Assembly: GCA_021443405.1 (NCBI GenBank)
Contig: JABUUA010000009.1
Span: 20,783-37,765 of the forward strand
Reading direction: 5' to 3'
DNA from: Bacteroidaceae bacterium
GTDB lineage: Bacteria; Bacteroidota; Bacteroidia; Bacteroidales; Bacteroidaceae
Length of the DNA: 16,983 bases
The notes below the pieces were generated by a model that saw nothing but the letters and a program-made list of their open reading frames with translations, ran no database searches and was not told where the DNA came from. Position numbers and translations under genes: made by a program. How positions within the stretch are numbered: the stretch's first letter is position 1; each line of letters opens with the position of its first letter. Below, piece by piece: positions 15,500 to 16,983 of the stretch.

Positions 15500-16956
15500 A
15501 TCCCTTCAAACGTTTCATGCAAAGCATGGCAGGCAGAGCGAAGCAGCAGGCTCGTAGGGCCGCGCTGCGGGCGTGCCTTGCCGGCGCGAGCGCCATTTGT
15601 GTGCCTATGACTACGAAAGCCCAGAACTATGAACAATGGCCTGTGCCCACTTCTCCCATCGTGGAGATGACGTGTTCGGCGCAGCACACCTACTTTTCTC
15701 TGTGGAGTCCGAAGGCCGACGCCGTGCGCGTCCGTCTTTATTCCAGCGACAACGCTCCCAAGCCGACTCGTGAGCTGACGCTTACCCGCCGCACCCAGGG
15801 ACTGTGGTCGGCCACGCTGCAGGAAGACCTGCGCGGTTGGTTCTACACCTTCCAAGTGCAGTATCAGGGTCAGTGGCTCGCTGAATCGCCCGGCATCTTT
15901 GCCCGTGCCGTGGGCGTGAACGGTCAGCGCGCCCAGGTGCTCGACCTCCGACAAACCGACCCCGAAGGCTGGCACGACGATGGTCGCCCCGCTTTCCGCA
16001 GTACTGATGAGGCTGTGGTGTATGAGATGCACCACCGCGACTTCAGCATCGACGAGGAGTCGGGCGTTCGTCACAAGGGGAAATTCCTCGCGCTTACAGA
16101 GAATGGAACGCATGTGCCCGGTGAAGCAGGGGTGGCCACGGGCATCAGCCACCTGCAGGAACTGGGTGTCACCCACGTTCATCTGTTGCCGAGTTACGAC
16201 TACGGCTCGGTGGACGAGCACCGTCTGTCCACTCCCCAGTACAACTGGGGCTACGACCCTGTGAACTACAATGTGCCCGAAGGCTCTTACAGTATGAATC
16301 CCGCCGACCCATCGGTGCGCATCCGCGAGATGAAGCAGATGGTGCAGGCATTGCATCGCGCTGGTATCCGCGTGGTCATGGATGTGGTGTATAACCACGT
16401 CTTCGACCTCGGCTCGAGTCCTTTCCAACGTACAGCGCCCGGTTATTTCTTCCGTTGTTACGCCGACGGAACGGCAGCCAACGGCAGTGGTTGCGGCAAC
16501 GAGACGGCCTCGGAACGCCCCATGATGCGGAAGTTCATGGTGGAGAGCGTTCTTTACTGGGCCCGCGAATACCATATCGACGGTTTCCGCTTCGACCTCA
16601 TGGGAATACATGACTTGGAGACCATGCAGGCCATCCGTGAGGCACTGGACGCTTACGACCCCAGCATCATCATGTATGGCGAGGGTTGGGCGGCCGCATC
16701 GCCTCAGTTGCCTGCCGACCGTCTGGCCATGAAGGCCAATATGGCTCAGTTGCCTGGCGTGGCAGCCTTTGGCGACGAACTGCGCGACGGCCTGCGCGGA
16801 CCGTGGGACGGTGATGAGAAGGGCGCCTTCCTCGTTGGCATTCCCGGTCATGAGGAAAGTGTTCGCTTCGGCATTGCCGGCGCTATTGCCCACGACCAAG
16901 TGGACGTGAGTAAGGTCAACTACAGCAAGCTTCTTATCAATTACTTCCTCAATTGA
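15496..16956 (+). CDS. pulA: Type I pullulanase, C-terminally truncated (broken gene)
   Basis: ATG at 15496 overlaps the malQ stop codon. The N-terminus is long and basic, then hydrophobic (LRACLAGASAICVPMTTKA/Q), a probable signal peptide; later ATGs at codons 8 and 11 are possible. Residues about 55-150 fit a CBM48-type domain. GH13 motifs follow: VYEMHHRDFS, the pullulanase hallmark YNWGYDPVNYNVPEGSYS, region I DVVYNH (D296), region II DGFRFD with the nucleophile D367, and region III YGEGW with the acid/base E396. Family members run on after SKVNYSK for roughly 150-200 more residues, including region IV (HDN, the third catalytic Asp) and a C-terminal beta domain. Here resemblance ends at about residue 478, and eight unrelated residues precede TGA. 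The product would hydrolyse alpha-1,6 branches if whole; as read it should be inactive. No other frame in the remaining bases restores the match. Confidence 0.85.
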   Translation: MNPFKRFMQSMAGRAKQQARRAALRACLAGASAICVPMTTKAQNYEQWPVPTSPIVEMTCSAQHTYFSLWSPKADAVRVRLYSSDNAPKPTRELTLTRRTQGLWSATLQEDLRGWFYTFQVQYQGQWLAESPGIFARAVGVNGQRAQVLDLRQTDPEGWHDDGRPAFRSTDEAVVYEMHHRDFSIDEESGVRHKGKFLALTENGTHVPGEAGVATGISHLQELGVTHVHLLPSYDYGSVDEHRLSTPQYNWGYDPVNYNVPEGSYSMNPADPSVRIREMKQMVQALHRAGIRVVMDVVYNHVFDLGSSPFQRTAPGYFFRCYADGTAANGSGCGNETASERPMMRKFMVESVLYWAREYHIDGFRFDLMGIHDLETMQAIREALDAYDPSIIMYGEGWAAASPQLPADRLAMKANMAQLPGVAAFGDELRDGLRGPWDGDEKGAFLVGIPGHEESVRFGIAGAIAHDQVDVSKVNYSKLLINYFLN

Positions 16957-16983
16957 AACTGAATCATATTTCTTTGCCTCAGG
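16930..16983. other. Breakpoint in pulA; abrupt change to AT-rich non-pullulanase sequence
   Basis: From about 16930 the sequence switches from GC-rich codons to AT-rich DNA, with an inverted repeat TCAATT (16937-16942)/AATTGA (16951-16956). The three frames do not continue the pullulanase. This may be the edge of an insertion sequence, a rearrangement or an assembly junction. There is too little sequence before the window ends to tell, and no transposase is visible. Confidence 0.45.

Noticed and set aside
15409..16899. 496-codon open frame opposite the pullulanase
   Set aside because: Long only because of codon bias in the sense gene. No family features, and it spans two genes.
1..16983. 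CRISPR array or tandem repeats
   Set aside because: No regularly spaced direct repeats were seen anywhere in the window.

Overview
The window looks like chromosomal DNA from a GC-rich member of the Bacteroidales, most likely Prevotellaceae. Three things point there: several perfect or near-perfect Bacteroidetes sigma -7 boxes (TAnnTTTG), the absence of strong Shine-Dalgarno sequences, and a Prevotella-type C-terminal tail (YNxAGQRV...KGxxVxxGKKxxxR) on secreted proteins. Genus and species cannot be fixed from the sequence alone.

Region 1 (1-5313, minus strand) is a leftward operon of three exported proteins transcribed from a -7 box at 5306-5313. Its genes are a 218-aa cysteine-containing secreted protein, a 1223-aa multidomain surface protein ending in an Omp28-like thioredoxin-fold region with a CGNC motif, and a third secreted protein cut by the left edge. 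Region 2 (about 5433-6900, plus strand) is visibly poorer in GC than its surroundings. It carries a promoter with a 15-bp dyad at the expected transcription start, a leader of about 330 nt that folds on paper into a nested multibranch RNA, and three tightly packed small genes: a 72-aa DUF6140-like protein, a 44-aa charged peptide, and a 180-aa DUF697-like membrane protein. A strong hairpin follows. This is the most likely place for an undescribed system.

Region 3 (7010-8284) is a reduced ComEC/Rec2-type membrane protein on the minus strand. Its promoter lies back to back with that of region 4 inside a symmetric element. Region 4 (8277-12739, plus strand) is a two-gene pectin unit: an exported PL26-like exo-rhamnogalacturonan lyase with a DUF6250 domain, then a GH53 endo-beta-1,4-galactanase. 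Together they would cut the backbone and the galactan side chains of rhamnogalacturonan I.

Region 5 (12757-16983, plus strand) is an alpha-glucan unit: a DPE2-type 4-alpha-glucanotransferase (two CBM20 domains plus GH77) overlapping by 4 nt the start of a type I pullulanase. The pullulanase reading frame loses family resemblance at about 16930 and stops at 16956, before the last catalytic motif. It is therefore broken by an insertion, rearrangement or assembly junction near the right edge. No tRNA, rRNA, CRISPR array or transposase gene was seen. All family assignments come from reading motifs, not from database searches.
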